Assembly (NCBI RefSeq): GCF_008806385.1
Contig: NZ_VZZK01000004.1
Coordinates: 150,201-214,200, forward strand
From: Methylobacterium soli
Lineage (GTDB): Bacteria > Pseudomonadota > Alphaproteobacteria > Rhizobiales > Beijerinckiaceae
Direction: 5' to 3'
Length of the DNA: 64,000 nucleotides
The position numbers and the translations under genes are program-made. Each line of letters starts with the position of its first letter. Position 1 is the stretch's first letter. Shown here piece by piece: positions 19,107 to 29,546 of the stretch. The notes below the pieces were generated by a model. That model had not been told where the DNA came from. It made no database searches and worked only from the letters and a program-made list of their open reading frames with translations.

Positions 19107-19128
19107 AACCGGAATCATGATTCCGGTT
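19107..19128. repeat. Perfect 22-bp palindrome downstream of trcR
   Basis: Two 11-bp arms, AACCGGAATCA and its exact reverse complement, meet without a spacer. No T-run follows, so it is not a canonical terminator. It could be a protein-binding site or one copy of a dispersed extragenic palindrome. Confidence 0.75.
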
Positions 19129-19240
19129 GAGGCGGAAAATCGGGAGTAGACGGCGCGAACGGTGGTCGCCAAGCGGCGCGACATCCGCGATAGTGCCATT
19201 CGCGACACTCTTCCGCGATGACGAGACGAAGGGACGCCCG

Positions 19241-19792
19241 ATGGCCTCTCCCGCCACCGACATCGACCCTCAGACCGTGCTCGAACCGCCCGGCCTGATG
19301 GCCGGAACGGTCCTGAGCTCCGGGACCATCCCGGGCGCCAGCCCCGATGCGACGCCCGACCCGATCACGCTGGCCGATTCGCTGATGATCGAGGCGGGCT
19401 GGAGCCCGGCGAATTTCGGGGAAGCGGGGCCGAATCCGCCCTATCTGCGCATCGGCGGCAAGCTCTGGGTGACGCTCACCGAGTTCGAGCCCTGCTTCTC
19501 CTCCTTCCACCGGGACCGGGTGCTGTTCCGCTCCAAGGTCTCGATGGCCGAGCACCTGCAGAAATACGATCAGATCATGATCGACCCCCTCGCCTTCGAG
19601 GAATGCTACGGGCCGGGGGAGGGGACGGAGGCGACCTTCCCGTTCGGGTCCTGGCTCAGCATCCGGGCCGTCGAGTTCGACGGGCTCCAGCTCTGGGGCC
19701 GCCGCCACGGCCGTGTCGTGCTGCCGCTCGAACCCCTGGCGATCGCCTCCGCGATCTGGCTGCGCAACGCCGGAGCGCCCGCCATCGCCTGA
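19241..19792 (+). CDS. Conserved-looking hypothetical protein
   Basis: 183 residues, no signal peptide or membrane segment. After a Pro/Ala-rich 45-residue N-terminus there is a compact domain (LRIGGKLWVTLTEFEPCFSS...RVLFRSKVSMAEHLQKYDQI...FGSWLSIRAVEFDGLQLWGRRHGRVVLPLEPLAIASAIWLR). I do not recognise the family. The start at 19241 was chosen because upstream codons in the frame are low-complexity and cross the palindrome downstream of trcR. Confidence 0.65.
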   Translation: MASPATDIDPQTVLEPPGLMAGTVLSSGTIPGASPDATPDPITLADSLMIEAGWSPANFGEAGPNPPYLRIGGKLWVTLTEFEPCFSSFHRDRVLFRSKVSMAEHLQKYDQIMIDPLAFEECYGPGEGTEATFPFGSWLSIRAVEFDGLQLWGRRHGRVVLPLEPLAIASAIWLRNAGAPAIA

Positions 19793-20115
19793 CGGGGACC
19801 GACGAGCCGCAGAGGTCGGCCCGCCCGGGGATTCACCCCGCGCGGCGCCCTGTTGCCGTTTTGCCGCCGATCGGATAAGGAACGCCCGATCGTCCGGAGG
19901 GAATCGCTTCAGGCTTACGGCTTCGTGCCCAGCCCGCGCCTCGCCGGAAGACTCGCCCTCGACCATTGCTTTAGAGAATGCGTCGGCCCTCCCCGCGGGG
20001 AGGCGAAGCCCGCCCAGACCGCTTTTTTCGGTCCGCGGGCGGCATTGCGAGAGGGCAACCCGCAACACGAGCCGCCGTCGCAGGCCTCTGGAATCGAGGC
20101 CGTTCAGGAGACAGA
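19793..20115 (+). other. Upstream region of rpsA
   Basis: 323 bases without a gene. It contains a perfect 16-bp palindrome CCTCCCCGCGGGGAGG (19988-20003) about 110 bases before the rpsA start and a T-run at 20033-20038. A cmk gene, common upstream of rpsA, is absent. The palindrome could form a leader hairpin; autoregulation by S1 is known in other bacteria but nothing here proves it. Confidence 0.5.
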
Positions 20116-21831
20116 ATGACTGCTGGTACCGCTATGCAGCGCGCACCGAGCCGCGAGGATTTCGCGGCGCTGCTCGAGGAATCCTTCCTCAGCCACGAGA
20201 TCACCGAGGGCTCCGTCGTCAAGGGTCGCGTCGTCGCGATCGAGAAGGACGTTGCCGTCATCGACATCGGCGCCAAGACCGAGGGACGCGTCGCCCTCAA
20301 GGAATTCAACGGCCCCGGCCGCGAGGGCGAACTCGCCGTCGGCGACGAGGTCGAGGTCTATGTCGACCGCATCGAGAATGCGCTCGGCGAGGCCGTGATC
20401 TCGCGCGACAAGGCGCGCCGCGAGGAGAGCTGGGTCAAGCTCGAGAAGGCCTTCGAGGCCAATGAGCGCGTCACCGGCACGATCTTCAACCAGGTCAAGG
20501 GCGGCTACACCGTCGACCTCGACGGCGCCGTGGCGTTCCTGCCGCGCTCCCAGGTCGACATCCGCCCGGTTCGCGACGTCACGCCGCTGCTGGGCACGCC
20601 GCAGCCCTTCCAGATCCTCAAGATGGATCGCCGCCGCGGCAACATCGTGGTGTCGCGCCGCACCGTCCTCGAGGAGAGCCGCGCCGAGCAGCGCTCCGAG
20701 CTCGTGGCCAACCTCGAAGAGGGTCAGGTCATCGACGGCGTCGTCAAGAACATCACCGAGTACGGCGCCTTCGTCGATCTCGGCGGCATCGACGGCCTGC
20801 TGCACGTCACCGACATGGCGTGGCGCCGCGTGAACCACCCGTCCGAGGTCGTGACCATCGGCCAGACGGTCAAGGTCAAGATCATCAAGATCAACCACGA
20901 GACGCACCGCATCTCGCTCGGCATCAAGCAGCTCCTCGCCGATCCGTGGGAGGGCATCGCCCAGCGCTACCCGGTCGACGCCAAGCTCAAGGGCCGCGTC
21001 ACCAACATCACCGATTACGGCGCCTTCGTGGAGCTGGAGCCGGGGATCGAGGGCCTGATCCACGTCTCCGAGATGTCCTGGACGAAGAAGAACGTCCATC
21101 CGGGCAAGATCGTCTCCACCTCGCAGGAGGTTGAGGTGCAGATCCTCGAGGTCGATCCGGTCAAGCGCCGCATCTCGCTCGGCCTCAAGCAGACCCTCCA
21201 GAACCCCTGGGAGGCCTTCGCCGAGCAGCATCCGGTCGGCTCCGAGGTCGAGGGCGAGGTCAAGAACAAGACCGAATTCGGCCTGTTCATCGGCCTCGAC
21301 GGCGACGTCGACGGCATGGTGCACCTCTCCGACCTCGACTGGAACCGTCCGGGCGAGCAGGTCATCGAGGAGTTCAAGAAGGGTGACATGCTGCGCGCCC
21401 AGGTTCTCGACGTCGACGTCGAGAAGGAGCGCATCTCGCTCGGCATCAAGCAGCTCGGCGGCGACCCCTTCGCGGAAGCCGGCGAGATCAAGAAGGGTCA
21501 GGTCGTGACCTGCGAGGTGACCGAGGTCAAGGATTCGGGCATCGAGGTGAAGATCATCGACACCGACCTGTCGACCTTCATCCGCCGCGCCGAGCTCGCC
21601 CGCGACCGCGGCGACCAGCGCCCCGAGCGCTTCGCGGCCGGCGAGAAGTTCGACGCCCGCGTGGTCCAGTTCGACCGCAAGGCGCGCCGGGTTCAGCTCT
21701 CCATCAAGGCCCTGGAAGTGGCCGAGGAGAAGGAGGCGATGGCCCAGTTCGGCTCCGCCGATTCGGGCGCCTCGCTCGGCGACATCCTGGGCGCGGCCTT
21801 CAAGAAGGCCCGCACCAGCGACGACAAGTAA
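20116..21831 (+). CDS. rpsA: 30S ribosomal protein S1
   Basis: mRNA-binding protein of the small subunit, needed to initiate on structured leaders. 571 residues with six S1/OB repeats; the characteristic repeats include GRVVAIEKDVAVIDIGAKTEG, VVKNITEYGAFVDLGGIDGLLH, GRVTNITDYGAFVELEPGIEG and GEVKNKTEFGLFIGLDGDVDG. Starts MTAGTAMQRAPSREDFAALL with AGGAG 5 bases upstream. Two strong hairpins directly follow the stop. Confidence 0.97.
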   Translation: MTAGTAMQRAPSREDFAALLEESFLSHEITEGSVVKGRVVAIEKDVAVIDIGAKTEGRVALKEFNGPGREGELAVGDEVEVYVDRIENALGEAVISRDKARREESWVKLEKAFEANERVTGTIFNQVKGGYTVDLDGAVAFLPRSQVDIRPVRDVTPLLGTPQPFQILKMDRRRGNIVVSRRTVLEESRAEQRSELVANLEEGQVIDGVVKNITEYGAFVDLGGIDGLLHVTDMAWRRVNHPSEVVTIGQTVKVKIIKINHETHRISLGIKQLLADPWEGIAQRYPVDAKLKGRVTNITDYGAFVELEPGIEGLIHVSEMSWTKKNVHPGKIVSTSQEVEVQILEVDPVKRRISLGLKQTLQNPWEAFAEQHPVGSEVEGEVKNKTEFGLFIGLDGDVDGMVHLSDLDWNRPGEQVIEEFKKGDMLRAQVLDVDVEKERISLGIKQLGGDPFAEAGEIKKGQVVTCEVTEVKDSGIEVKIIDTDLSTFIRRAELARDRGDQRPERFAAGEKFDARVVQFDRKARRVQLSIKALEVAEEKEAMAQFGSADSGASLGDILGAAFKKARTSDDK

Positions 21832-21842
21832 ACGTGATCGCG

Positions 21843-21923
21843 CCTCGCCCGGCACCGAGCCGGGCGAGGTCCGCACGAGACGCGAGACGAGGCCCGCGCC
21901 GGAATTCCCGGCGCGGGCCTCGT
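21843..21923 (+). terminator. Two tandem strong hairpins after rpsA
   Basis: First hairpin: 11-bp perfect stem (21843-21853 with 21859-21869) and a 5-base loop. Second hairpin: 16-bp stem (21887-21902 with 21908-21923) and a 5-base loop. Neither is followed by a real T-run, so these may be attenuating or mRNA-stabilising structures and not a classical terminator. Confidence 0.6.
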
Positions 21924-22204
21924 CGCGTTCCGGCCGGTCCTTTTCCCGGGTCGCACCGGCGGGCGCCCCCTTGCCGGTCCGCCTCCAGCAGGGCTAGAAC
22001 ACGGCACGCGGGAGAGCCCCCGGGCATCCGCGAGTCCGTAAGCAAACCAATGACTTGGTCTGCACCGAAGCTCAGGTGCAAACTCGGCCGGGATGTGGGA
22101 CACGAGGGTGCGTGGGCCGGCCGCCGGAGGCGGACGGGCACCCGCGACCGCAGGCGAGAACAGGACCCGGCCCCCAGCCGGAGCGCGAGGGAGTGAACCA
22201 TCGC
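21924..22204. other. Remainder of the gap between rpsA and sppA
   Basis: After the hairpins, about 280 bases without a gene before sppA. A less G+C-rich stretch near 22035-22075 (AGCAAACCAATGACTTGG) is the likely promoter area for sppA, but no clear boxes were found. Confidence 0.4.
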
Positions 22205-23191
22205 ATGGCCGCTGACGCCGAACTTCTGATTGATCGACGCCGCCTGCGCCGCAAGCTCTCCCTGTGGCGGGTGCTGGGCATCGGCGGCCTCGTCGTGGCG
22301 GCCGGCGCCGTGGGCCTGCGCGTCCGCGCCGGCACCGAGGGGCCGCTCTTCGGCGCGGTGCAGCCGCAGATCGCCCGCATCTCGATCGGCGGCTTCATCG
22401 CCGGCAGCGAATCGACCGCCAAGCTGATGAAGCAGGTCGGCGAATCCGCCGCCGTCCAGGGCGTCGTCGTCTCGATCAACTCGCCCGGCGGCACCACCAC
22501 GGGCTCCGAGGAGCTGTTCCGCAATCTGCGGTCGCTTGCCGAGAAGAAGCCGATCGTCGCCTTCGTGGACGGCACGGCGGCCTCGGGCGCCTACATCACG
22601 GCGATCGCGGCCGATCACATCGTGGCGCGTGAGACGTCGCTCGTCGGCTCGATCGGCGTGCTGTTCCAGTATCCGGACGTCTCGGGCCTCCTCGACAAGG
22701 TCGGGGTCAAGGTCGAATCGGTGAAATCCTCGCCCCTCAAGGCCGAGCCCTCGGGCTTCACCCCGACCTCGCCCGAGGCGCGGGCGGCGCTGGCGGCTGT
22801 GGTCGGCGACACCTATGGCTGGTTCAAGGGCCTCGTGGCCGACCGGCGCAAGCTGGACGACAAGCAGCTCGCCGCCGTGTCGGACGGGCGCGTCTTCAGC
22901 GGCCGCCAGAGCGTGCCGCTGCGCCTCGTCGACGAGCTCGGCAGCGAGCGCCAGGCCGTCGCGTGGCTTGAGAACGAGCGCAAGGTGGCCAAGAACCTGC
23001 CCGTGCGCGACTGGAAGCCGACCAGCGGCGGCGGCTTCAAGCTCTGGTCGGCTCTCGGCCTCGGCGCCGACCTCCTCGGCCTCGACGGACTCGGCGGCAC
23101 CCTGCGCACCCTCGGCGCCGAGACGAGCGAGATCGCGCGCGGCGGCATGCTCGCCCTGTGGCGGCCGAGCCCGGCGACCCCGGCCCCCTGA
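22205..23191 (+). CDS. sppA: Signal peptide peptidase SppA (short S49 type)
   Basis: Membrane-anchored serine protease that degrades cleaved signal peptides. 328 residues, the short single-domain form. One membrane segment follows a basic N-terminus ([21 protein letters not shown]). S49 motifs: [13 protein letters not shown], the nucleophile Ser in [26 protein letters not shown], and the region [13 protein letters not shown] holding the general-base Lys. GAGGGAG lies about 11 bases before ATG. It is followed by ihfB. Confidence 0.93.
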   Translation: MAADAELLIDRRRLRRKLSLWRVLGIGGLVVAAGAVGLRVRAGTEGPLFGAVQPQIARISIGGFIAGSESTAKLMKQVGESAAVQGVVVSINSPGGTTTGSEELFRNLRSLAEKKPIVAFVDGTAASGAYITAIAADHIVARETSLVGSIGVLFQYPDVSGLLDKVGVKVESVKSSPLKAEPSGFTPTSPEARAALAAVVGDTYGWFKGLVADRRKLDDKQLAAVSDGRVFSGRQSVPLRLVDELGSERQAVAWLENERKVAKNLPVRDWKPTSGGGFKLWSALGLGADLLGLDGLGGTLRTLGAETSEIARGGMLALWRPSPATPAP

Positions 23192-23228
23192 GGGCCCCGG
23201 AGCCCGGCCCCCTAAGGGCCCCCGGAGC
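23180..23228 (+). repeat. Short tandem duplication across the sppA stop
   Basis: A 24-25 base unit (CCGGCCCCCTGAGGGCCCCGG...) is present twice, 23180-23203 and 23204-23228, and a third copy begins. The sppA stop codon TGA is in the first copy and reads TAA at the same place in the second. Each copy is itself a near-palindrome. Confidence 0.7.
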
Positions 23229-23265
23229 CCGGCCCTCCCACACCGACATTCGAGAAGACCACCGC

Positions 23266-23580
23266 ATGATCAAGTCAGAGCTTGTGCTGAAGATCGCCGA
23301 GCAGAATCCGCACCTCTACCAGCGCGACGTCGAGACCCTGGTGAACGCGATCCTCGACACGATCGCCGACGCGCTCGCCCGCGGCGACCGGGTCGAGCTG
23401 CGGGGCTTCGGCGCCTTCTCGGTCAAGCGTCGCGATGCGCGCCGGGGACGCAACCCGCGCACGGGCGCGGCCGTTGCCGTCTCCGAGAAGGCCATCCCGG
23501 TGTTCAAGACCGGCAAGGAGATGCGCCAGCGCCTGAACGCGGCCGGTATCGGCGAGAGCCACGCGACAGCGTCGAATTAA
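23266..23580 (+). CDS. ihfB: Integration host factor subunit beta
   Basis: DNA-bending protein, partner of IHF-alpha. 104 residues: [48 protein letters not shown] with the DNA-intercalating arm NPRTG, then [13 protein letters not shown]. The Rhizobiales order rpsA-sppA-ihfB-lapA-trpF is preserved apart from an inserted GGDEF-EAL gene. Start agrees with the family N-terminus. Confidence 0.95.
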   Translation: MIKSELVLKIAEQNPHLYQRDVETLVNAILDTIADALARGDRVELRGFGAFSVKRRDARRGRNPRTGAAVAVSEKAIPVFKTGKEMRQRLNAAGIGESHATASN

Positions 23581-23598
23581 CGTCCTCCGGAGAGATCG

Positions 23599-23964
23599 AT
23601 GATCCGCTTCCTCAAGGGTCTGGTTCTGCTGCCCGTCGCCATCCTGGTGGTGCTGCTGGCGGTGGCGAACCGCGACGCCGTCCGCCTGTCCTTCGATCCG
23701 TTCTCGCCGGAAGCGCCCGTCTTCAGCCTGACCCTGCCGCTCTACGCGATCCTGTTCGTGGCCGTGGCCCTCGGCATCGTAGTCGGCGGCATCGGTGCCT
23801 GGCTCGGCCAGGGCGAGACTCGCCGCAAGGCGCGCGAGCGCCGCCGCGAGATCCGCCGCCTCGAGGGCGAGACCGCCCGCCTCAAGACCTACGCGCCGGC
23901 CTCCGAGACGAAGACCGCCTACGGCATGGCGGGCAACCGCACGGCCCTGCCGGCCCCGCGCTGA
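23599..23964 (+). CDS. LapA-domain (DUF1049) membrane protein
   Basis: 121 residues with two membrane segments (FLKGLVLLPVAILVVLLAVANR and PLYAILFVAVALGIVVGGIGAWL) and a basic cytoplasmic coiled region (TRRKARERRREIRRLEGETARL). This is the LapA/YciS fold, linked in E. coli to lipopolysaccharide assembly control. It begins 18 bases after ihfB and very likely shares its transcript. Confidence 0.88.
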   Translation: MIRFLKGLVLLPVAILVVLLAVANRDAVRLSFDPFSPEAPVFSLTLPLYAILFVAVALGIVVGGIGAWLGQGETRRKARERRREIRRLEGETARLKTYAPASETKTAYGMAGNRTALPAPR

Positions 23965-24219
23965 GCCCGGGCGCCCGGCCAGGACCCGACCCAACACCGA
24001 GAGACGCGAAGACCGAGACGGCGAAACGCCGGGAGGCCCGGGGCCCCTTGGCACGCTCATGCTTGGCCGAATGGCGAGCGACCCGAGGGCGAGCCGCCTG
24101 GACGGAAGGGGCTGAGGCGCCCGCGCACAGGATCACGGCCCGGAAAATCGCAGGTTGAAACGCATTAAACCTACTACTCAGAAGAAATGATCACAGCAAA
24201 CAACCGGAAGTGGCAGTAA
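23965..24219. other. Intergenic region upstream of the GGDEF-EAL gene
   Basis: The left part is G+C-rich with no gene. From about 24155 the sequence becomes A+T-rich and carries the promoter listed separately. The open frames across it have no family resemblance. Confidence 0.5.
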
Positions 24220-24248
24220 TTGACTAGCTTTTCCGCGTCGATCTATTT
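24220..24248 (+). promoter_or_regulatory. Sigma-70 promoter of the intact GGDEF-EAL gene
   Basis: TTGACT (24220-24225), 17 bases, CTATTT (24243-24248), in a locally A+T-rich stretch 116 bases before the chosen start. Confidence 0.6.
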
Positions 24249-24363
24249 CGGCTTAAGCGGGCATTAACGATCCGATTGCATGGTGAGGTCAGCCCCGGCT
24301 TTCCAGCGATCGTCTCGCTGCCCTGCCTGCATGCCGGAGCGGCGAACCGGAGAAGCGCAGATC

Positions 24364-26454
24364 ATGGCGTCCTGCCCGCACCTCTCGCGCACCGCACCGG
24401 AGCAGGGTCCGCCGGGCCCGCTCTCGTTCGAGAGGATGTTCGAGACGCTACCCGTTGGGGCGATGACCTGCGATCTCAGCACCTTCACCATCGACTACGC
24501 CAATGCCTGCTCGATCCGGCTGCTGCATTCCATCCGGGACACCCTCGGGATCGATCCGGACAACATCGTGGGCACGTCGATCGACGTGTTCCACAAGGTA
24601 CCCGGCCACCAGCGCGCGCTCCTGGGCGACCCGACCCAGTTGCCGCACAAGGCGCGCATCCGCTTCGGCGAGGAGTGGCTCGACCTGCACATCCATGCGC
24701 TGCCGGAGGCGAACGGGCGCGCGAGCCGCGCGCTCCTGGTCTGGGCGATCGCCACCGCGGAGGTGGCCAAGGAGGAGGAGGAGTACCGCCTCCTGCGCAT
24801 GATCGACGAGATGCCGGTGGCGGTGATGACCGTCGACCCGGTCGACTACACCATCACCTACATGAACGACACCTCGAAGCGCACGCTCGGCCAGATCGAG
24901 GGCCTGCTGCCGGTGAAGCCGTCCGAACTCATCGGCAAATCCATCGACATCTTCCACAAGAACCCGGCCCATCAGCGCCGCCTGCTCGCCAACCCGGCCA
25001 ACCTGCCCCACCGCACCCGGATCAAGCTCGGCCCCGAGGTGCTGGACTTGCAGGTCTCGGCCGTCACCGGCACCGGCGGCGAGTATATCGGGCCGATGCT
25101 GACCTGGTCGGTGATCACCAAGCAGGTCGCCGCCGAGGCGCGCATCCAGCAGCTCGCCCATTTCGACACGCTGACCGGGCTCGCCAACCGAACCACGTTC
25201 CGGGAGAATCTCGGTGCCGCCCTGGCGCGCGAGGGCGCGGAGGTCGGCCTGCTCTTCATCGATCTCGACGGCTTCAAGATCATCAACGATTCGAACGGGC
25301 ATCTCGTCGGCGACGCCCTGCTCAAGCGGGTGGCCGACCGCCTGCGCAGCCATTGCGACAGTCCCGGCATCGTGGTCTCGCGGCTCGGCGGCGACGAATT
25401 CGCGATCATGCTGGAGGGCGGCACCGTCGCGAGAGCGAGCGACCTGGCCGAGACCCTGGTCGCGGCCCTGGTCTCGCCTTTCCACATCGAGGACGAGCGG
25501 CGCCTCCAGGTCGGGGCGAGCATCGGCATCGCGGTGGCGCCCCTCCACGGCGGCGATTCCGAGACCCTGCTGTCGCGGGCCGACATGGCGCTCTACGCCG
25601 CCAAGGCGGCCGGCAAGCGGACCTACCGGGTGTTCTCGCCTGATCTCGAGCAACGCATGCGCGAGAAGCTGCGGCTCGAGATGAAGCTGCGCCATGCCCT
25701 CGACGAGAAGACGGGCCTGTTCCTGTTCTACCAGCCGATCATCGACGTCCGGACGCGCCAGGTGACTGCCCAGGAAGGCCTGATCCGCTGGCACCATCCC
25801 AAGCGCGGCTGGATCTCGCCCGCCGAGTTCATCCCGACCGCCGAGGAGAGCGGCCTCATCGATGAGATCGGGACCTGGGTGCTGCACCGGGCCTGCGCGG
25901 ATGCCGTGACCTGGGAGAACCGCGCCCGGGTCGCCGTCAACGTGTCGGCGCGCCAGCTCGGCAACGGGACCTTGGCGCCGAACGTCCTCAGCGCGCTGGT
26001 GGCCAGCGGCCTCTCCCCCGACCGCCTCGAGATCGAGGTGACGGAGAGCGCCCTGCTGCACGACGAGCTCGACTGCCTCGCCGACCTGCGCCGGATCCGC
26101 GATCTCGGCGTCCGGGTCGCCCTCGACGATTTCGGGACCGGCTTCTCGTCCCTGGCGCATCTGCGCGCCTTCCCGTTCGACAAGATCAAGATCGACGGCA
26201 GCTTCGTGCGGGATGCGGTGACGCGCCCGGAATGCGCCGCGATCGTGGGGGTCGTGGCCGATCTCGGGCGCCGCCTCGGCGTGACGACCGTGGCCGAGGG
26301 GGTCGAGACGCAGGACCATCTCGACCTCGTCATCTCGGAGGGCTGCACCGAGGTTCAGGGCTACCTGCTCGGGCGGCCGGCGCCGCGGGCCCAGGATTTG
26401 GCGGCCGTCGCACGCCTCGACGCCGGTGGGGCCGGCCTGCGCCAATCCGCCTGA
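24364..26454 (+). CDS. Tandem-PAS GGDEF-EAL protein (c-di-GMP turnover)
   Basis: 696 residues, no membrane segment. Two related PAS domains, the second with MNDTSKRTLGQIEG and GKSIDIFHKNPAHQRRLLANP, a type known from alphaproteobacterial chemoreceptors. GGDEF domain: HFDTLTGLANRTTFRE, FIDLDGFKIIND, RLGGDEFAI, intact. EAL domain: signature reads EGL in AQEGLIRWHHP (usual EAL; the catalytic Glu is kept), with NVSARQL, EVTESALL, DDFGTGFSSLAHLRAF, KIKIDGSFV and EGVET. It could both make and degrade c-di-GMP. The start at 24364 has GGAGAAG upstream; an ATG at 24280 is also in frame but lacks one. It splits lapA from trpF. Confidence 0.9.
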   Translation: MASCPHLSRTAPEQGPPGPLSFERMFETLPVGAMTCDLSTFTIDYANACSIRLLHSIRDTLGIDPDNIVGTSIDVFHKVPGHQRALLGDPTQLPHKARIRFGEEWLDLHIHALPEANGRASRALLVWAIATAEVAKEEEEYRLLRMIDEMPVAVMTVDPVDYTITYMNDTSKRTLGQIEGLLPVKPSELIGKSIDIFHKNPAHQRRLLANPANLPHRTRIKLGPEVLDLQVSAVTGTGGEYIGPMLTWSVITKQVAAEARIQQLAHFDTLTGLANRTTFRENLGAALAREGAEVGLLFIDLDGFKIINDSNGHLVGDALLKRVADRLRSHCDSPGIVVSRLGGDEFAIMLEGGTVARASDLAETLVAALVSPFHIEDERRLQVGASIGIAVAPLHGGDSETLLSRADMALYAAKAAGKRTYRVFSPDLEQRMREKLRLEMKLRHALDEKTGLFLFYQPIIDVRTRQVTAQEGLIRWHHPKRGWISPAEFIPTAEESGLIDEIGTWVLHRACADAVTWENRARVAVNVSARQLGNGTLAPNVLSALVASGLSPDRLEIEVTESALLHDELDCLADLRRIRDLGVRVALDDFGTGFSSLAHLRAFPFDKIKIDGSFVRDAVTRPECAAIVGVVADLGRRLGVTTVAEGVETQDHLDLVISEGCTEVQGYLLGRPAPRAQDLAAVARLDAGGAGLRQSA

Positions 26455-26540
26455 AGCCGGGGCCCGCCGCAGCCGGGGTGGCTCTCGCGGAAGGCCCGCG
26501 TCCCCACGCGGGACGCGTCGGAATCGGCTATAAGGCCGGC

Positions 26541-27203
26541 ATGATGGCTCCGACAACCCTTCCCGCCCGCGTCAAGATCTGCGGTCTCAGCACCGAGGCC
26601 ACCCTCGAGGCCGCGCTCTCGGCCGGCGCGGACTGGATCGGCCTCGTGCATTTCCCCAGGAGCCCGCGCCATCTCGATCTCGCGCGGGCCGGGCACCTCG
26701 CCGCCCTGGCGCGCGGCCGGGCCGAGCGCGTCGTGCTTCTGGTCGATCCGGACGACGCCCTCGTGGAGGCCGCCGTCGCGGCGATCGACCCGGACCTGAT
26801 CCAGCTCCACGGACGCGAGAGCCCGGAGCGGGTCGCGGCGATCCGGGCGCTCGCGGACAGGCCGGTGATGAAGGCCCTCGGCGTCGCGGCCCGCGCCGAT
26901 CTCGACGCGGTCCCGGCCTACGCGCGTGTTGCCGACCGTCTCCTCCTCGACGCCAAGGCGCCCCCCGGGGCGGACCTGCCCGGCGGCAATGGGCGCGCCT
27001 TCGACTGGGACCTGCTCCTCGGCGCCGACCTGCCCGCCGGCACCATGCTGTCCGGCGGACTCTCGCCCGAGACCGTAGCGGAGGCCGTGCGCCGCACCGG
27101 GCTCAGGGCCGTGGACGTCTCCTCCGGCGTCGAGGTGCGGCCGGGCGAGAAGGACCCGGCCCGCATCGCCGCCTTCGTGGGCGCGCTGCGCGGGACCGCG
27201 TGA
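26541..27203 (+). CDS. trpF: Phosphoribosylanthranilate isomerase TrpF
   Basis: Third step of tryptophan synthesis; (beta/alpha)8 barrel. 220 residues. Catalytic Cys14 in KICGLST, LVDPDD, IQLHGRESPERV, the general-acid Asp in LLLDAKAP, LSGGLSPETV and DVSSGVEVRPGEKD are all present. Start ATGATG follows the preceding gene by 86 bases. It is followed by trpB at 249 bases. Confidence 0.95.
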   Translation: MMAPTTLPARVKICGLSTEATLEAALSAGADWIGLVHFPRSPRHLDLARAGHLAALARGRAERVVLLVDPDDALVEAAVAAIDPDLIQLHGRESPERVAAIRALADRPVMKALGVAARADLDAVPAYARVADRLLLDAKAPPGADLPGGNGRAFDWDLLLGADLPAGTMLSGGLSPETVAEAVRRTGLRAVDVSSGVEVRPGEKDPARIAAFVGALRGTA

Positions 27204-27452
27204 GCCGCGCCCTGAACGCCGGATTCACGAGATGCCGGGCGGATTTCCCAAAACGTCGCGTCTGCCGCATTGTGGTGCCGCCCCCCGCGGGTTTAGAGCC
27301 ACTGGCAAAGCGCCCCTGACGCGCGACCTGCCAATCGGCGAAGCCGTGCCCGGGGGACCTTGCTCGTTGGGGGCCTTTGCCCGTTTGGGAGCCCTCCGCC
27401 CCATGGCGCGCTCCCGGGCGGGCGGCGCCCCTCGCTCGAAGGACGTGACCGC

Positions 27453-28694
<1,242 letters not shown>

Positions 28695-28730
28695 GACCGG
28701 AATTTCCCGGGAGCCTGGGCCGGCGGACCG

Positions 28731-28759
28731 TTGACACCGGAAGGCCGGTTTCCCTATAT
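28731..28759 (+). promoter_or_regulatory. Strong sigma-70 promoter of the tRNA gene
   Basis: TTGACA (28731-28736), 17 bases, CTATAT (28754-28759), 48 bases before the mature tRNA 5' end. It is among the best promoter matches in the window. Confidence 0.75.
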
Positions 28760-28806
28760 CCCGGGCGTCTGACCGGCCGCCCACGCGGCGGAGGGTCATG
28801 GCGCGT

Positions 28807-28883
28807 GGCGGGGTAGCTCAGCTGGTTAGAGCAGAGGAATCATAATCCTTGTGTCGGGGGTTCAAATCCCTCCCTCGCTACCA
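28807..28883 (+). tRNA. tRNA-Met (anticodon CAT)
   Basis: 77 bases with encoded CCA. Acceptor GGCGGGG pairs with CCTCGCT with two G-U pairs, the D arm is GCTC...GAGC, the anticodon stem GAGGA/TCCTT encloses loop ATCATAA (anticodon CAT), and the T arm is GGGGG-TTCAAAT-CCCTC. Elongator tRNA-Met is the best match by sequence; a lysidine-modified tRNA-Ile2(CAT) cannot be strictly excluded. No initiator features (three G-C pairs in the anticodon stem) are seen. Confidence 0.92.
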
Positions 28884-28917
28884 ACATCACACGTCAACGA
28901 CAGTCACCGCGCGATCG

Positions 28918-28945
28918 AGCCCCGGACCCGTATTCCGGGGCTTTT
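28918..28945 (+). terminator. Rho-independent terminator of the tRNA gene
   Basis: 9-bp perfect stem AGCCCCGGA / TCCGGGGCT (28918-28926 with 28934-28942), a 7-base loop, and the T-run beginning at 28942. Confidence 0.85.
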
Positions 28946-29067
28946 CCGTATCCGCCCGGGCCTTCGACCGGCGCCGACGCCGCTGACGGGTGGCGGCCCG
29001 ACGAGGCCGCTCCTTCGCGCCCGTCTGTTCGATCGTGCTATGGAACCCGGGGAGGATGCCTCCGCGG

Positions 29068-29502
29068 ATGCGATCGATCGGTCAGCACTTGGTCGAGGCC
29101 TGGCCGCGCCTCTTCGGCTACGCGCTCACGCTCACGCGGGAGCCCGAGAGCGCGCGCGACCTGATGCAGCAGAGCGCGCTCCAGGCCCTCTCCACGCCCG
29201 CGGCGCCCTGCGATCCGCGCGCGGCCCGCGCCTACCTGTTCCGGATCGTGCGCCATGCCTGGATCGACCGGATCCGGCGGGCGGGCGTGCGCCGGGAGGA
29301 GGGCGGGCAGGATTGGCCCGACGAGGGCTTCGACGACCGCCTGATCGAGGCGATCGCCGTGCGCCAGGCCTTCGCGGCCCTCGATGCGCCCTGCCGCACC
29401 GTCCTGGCCTGCCTGGATGTCGAGGGCTTAACCTATCGGGAGACGGCCGAGCGGCTGCGCATTCCGGTCGGAACCGTCATGAGCCGCCTGCACAGAGCCT
29501 GA
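29068..29502 (+). CDS. ECF-like RNA polymerase sigma factor
   Basis: About 145 residues with sigma region 2 (LVEAWPRLFGYALTLTREPESARDLMQQ...ARAYLFRIVRHAWIDRIRR) and region 4 (AALDAPCRTVLACLDVEGLTYRETAERLRIPVGTVMSRLHRA). The start is uncertain: GGGGAGG abuts ATG 29056 and is 12 bases from ATG 29068; GTG 28990 is also in frame. No anti-sigma gene follows; sorA begins 44 bases after the stop, so the sigma factor and sulfite dehydrogenase probably share a transcript. A role in switching on sorAB is inference. Confidence 0.85.
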   Translation: MRSIGQHLVEAWPRLFGYALTLTREPESARDLMQQSALQALSTPAAPCDPRAARAYLFRIVRHAWIDRIRRAGVRREEGGQDWPDEGFDDRLIEAIAVRQAFAALDAPCRTVLACLDVEGLTYRETAERLRIPVGTVMSRLHRA

Positions 29503-29546
29503 CGCGGGATGCTGCGGCAGATCGGCAGGGGAGGGAGGAACTGCAG

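Noticed and set aside
28807..28883. Prophage or integron at the tRNA-Met gene
   Set aside because: No integrase, no repeated tRNA 3' end within the window and no change of composition downstream.
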